A stretch of 64,000 nucleotides of DNA. Source: Camarhynchus parvulus. Its lineage: Eukaryota > Chordata > Aves > Passeriformes > Thraupidae. The stretch covers positions 70,185,689 through 70,249,688 of the forward strand of contig NC_044571.1 in NCBI RefSeq assembly GCF_901933205.1, given 5' to 3'. Under the pieces are notes generated by a model. It saw only the letters and a program-made list of their open reading frames with translations, did not search any database and was not told the origin of the DNA. Made by a program: the position numbers and the translations under genes. Of this stretch, positions 63,898-64,000 are shown in pieces; within the stretch, counting starts at the first letter, position 1; every line of letters starts with the position of its first letter.

Positions 63898-64000
63898 AGA
63901 ATCATTAAGGTTGGGAAAGTCCTTCATGATAATTCTAACTGACAAGTCCACCACTAAATTTCGCTGCTGCATCTACATGACTTTTAAATACCTCTTGGGA
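63898..64000 (-). mobile_element. CR1 LINE 3' fragment, minus orientation, running off the window
   Basis: The + strand reads AGAATCATTAAGGTTGGGAA, AGTCCTTCATGAT, then GACAAGTCCACCACTAAATT, GCATCTACATGACTTTTAAA and TACCTC. This is the complement of the same CR1 tail type as the copy at 55893-56232. The element continues past the last base. Confidence 0.88.

Noticed and set aside
16836..64000. A downstream ATP8A2 exon with the GDGAND or VSPLQKSE-type motifs
   Set aside because: I read through for the expected codon patterns and did not find them. A spliced protein alignment would be decisive.
1..64000. CRISPR arrays, bacterial operons or plasmid features
   Set aside because: No regularly spaced repeats exist, and the spliced exon and CR1 elements show this is vertebrate nuclear DNA.

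Overview
The window looks like vertebrate nuclear DNA, most probably from a songbird. It lies inside one very large gene. The only protein-coding segment I can recognise is a single 173-bp exon at 16663-16835 on the + strand. It has a clean acceptor and donor, and it encodes part of the phosphorylation domain of ATP8A2, a P4-ATPase phospholipid flippase. The other ~63.8 kb reads as intron: about 16.7 kb upstream of the exon and about 47.2 kb downstream. I recognised no further ATP8A2 exon on reading. In particular I did not see the upstream segment with the DKQET motif or the downstream segment with the GDGAND motif.

The bird assignment rests on repeats. There are at least seven degraded CR1 LINE pieces, in both orientations: 5143-5340 (-), 7944-8286 (+), 17790-18450 (+), 28005-28118 (-), 55893-56232 (+), 60165-60235 (-) and 63898-64000 (-). 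At 12698-12832 (-) there is a SINE with a tRNA-Ile-like head and a CR1-like tail, the architecture of TguSINE1 from zebra finch and relatives. At 55335-55725 (+) there is a solo retroviral LTR with TG...CA ends, a polyadenylation signal and a perfect 6-bp target-site duplication. I recognise it as resembling an LTR abundant in songbird genomes.

Layout: 1-16662 is upstream intron with two CR1 pieces, an (AAT)n/(GTT)n microsatellite, the SINE and a 20-bp perfect palindrome. 16663-16835 is the exon. 16836-64000 is downstream intron with the largest CR1 piece directly after the exon, a ~1-kb minus-strand frame with only two stops (20274-21281), an extreme G/T-rich tract (41366-41675), the solo LTR and three more CR1 tails. 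Several perfect hairpins and palindromes are scattered through the introns. I see no second gene, CRISPR array, RNA gene or complete mobile element. The best candidate for something unexplained is the 20.3-21.3 kb minus-strand near-open frame, which I could not identify.
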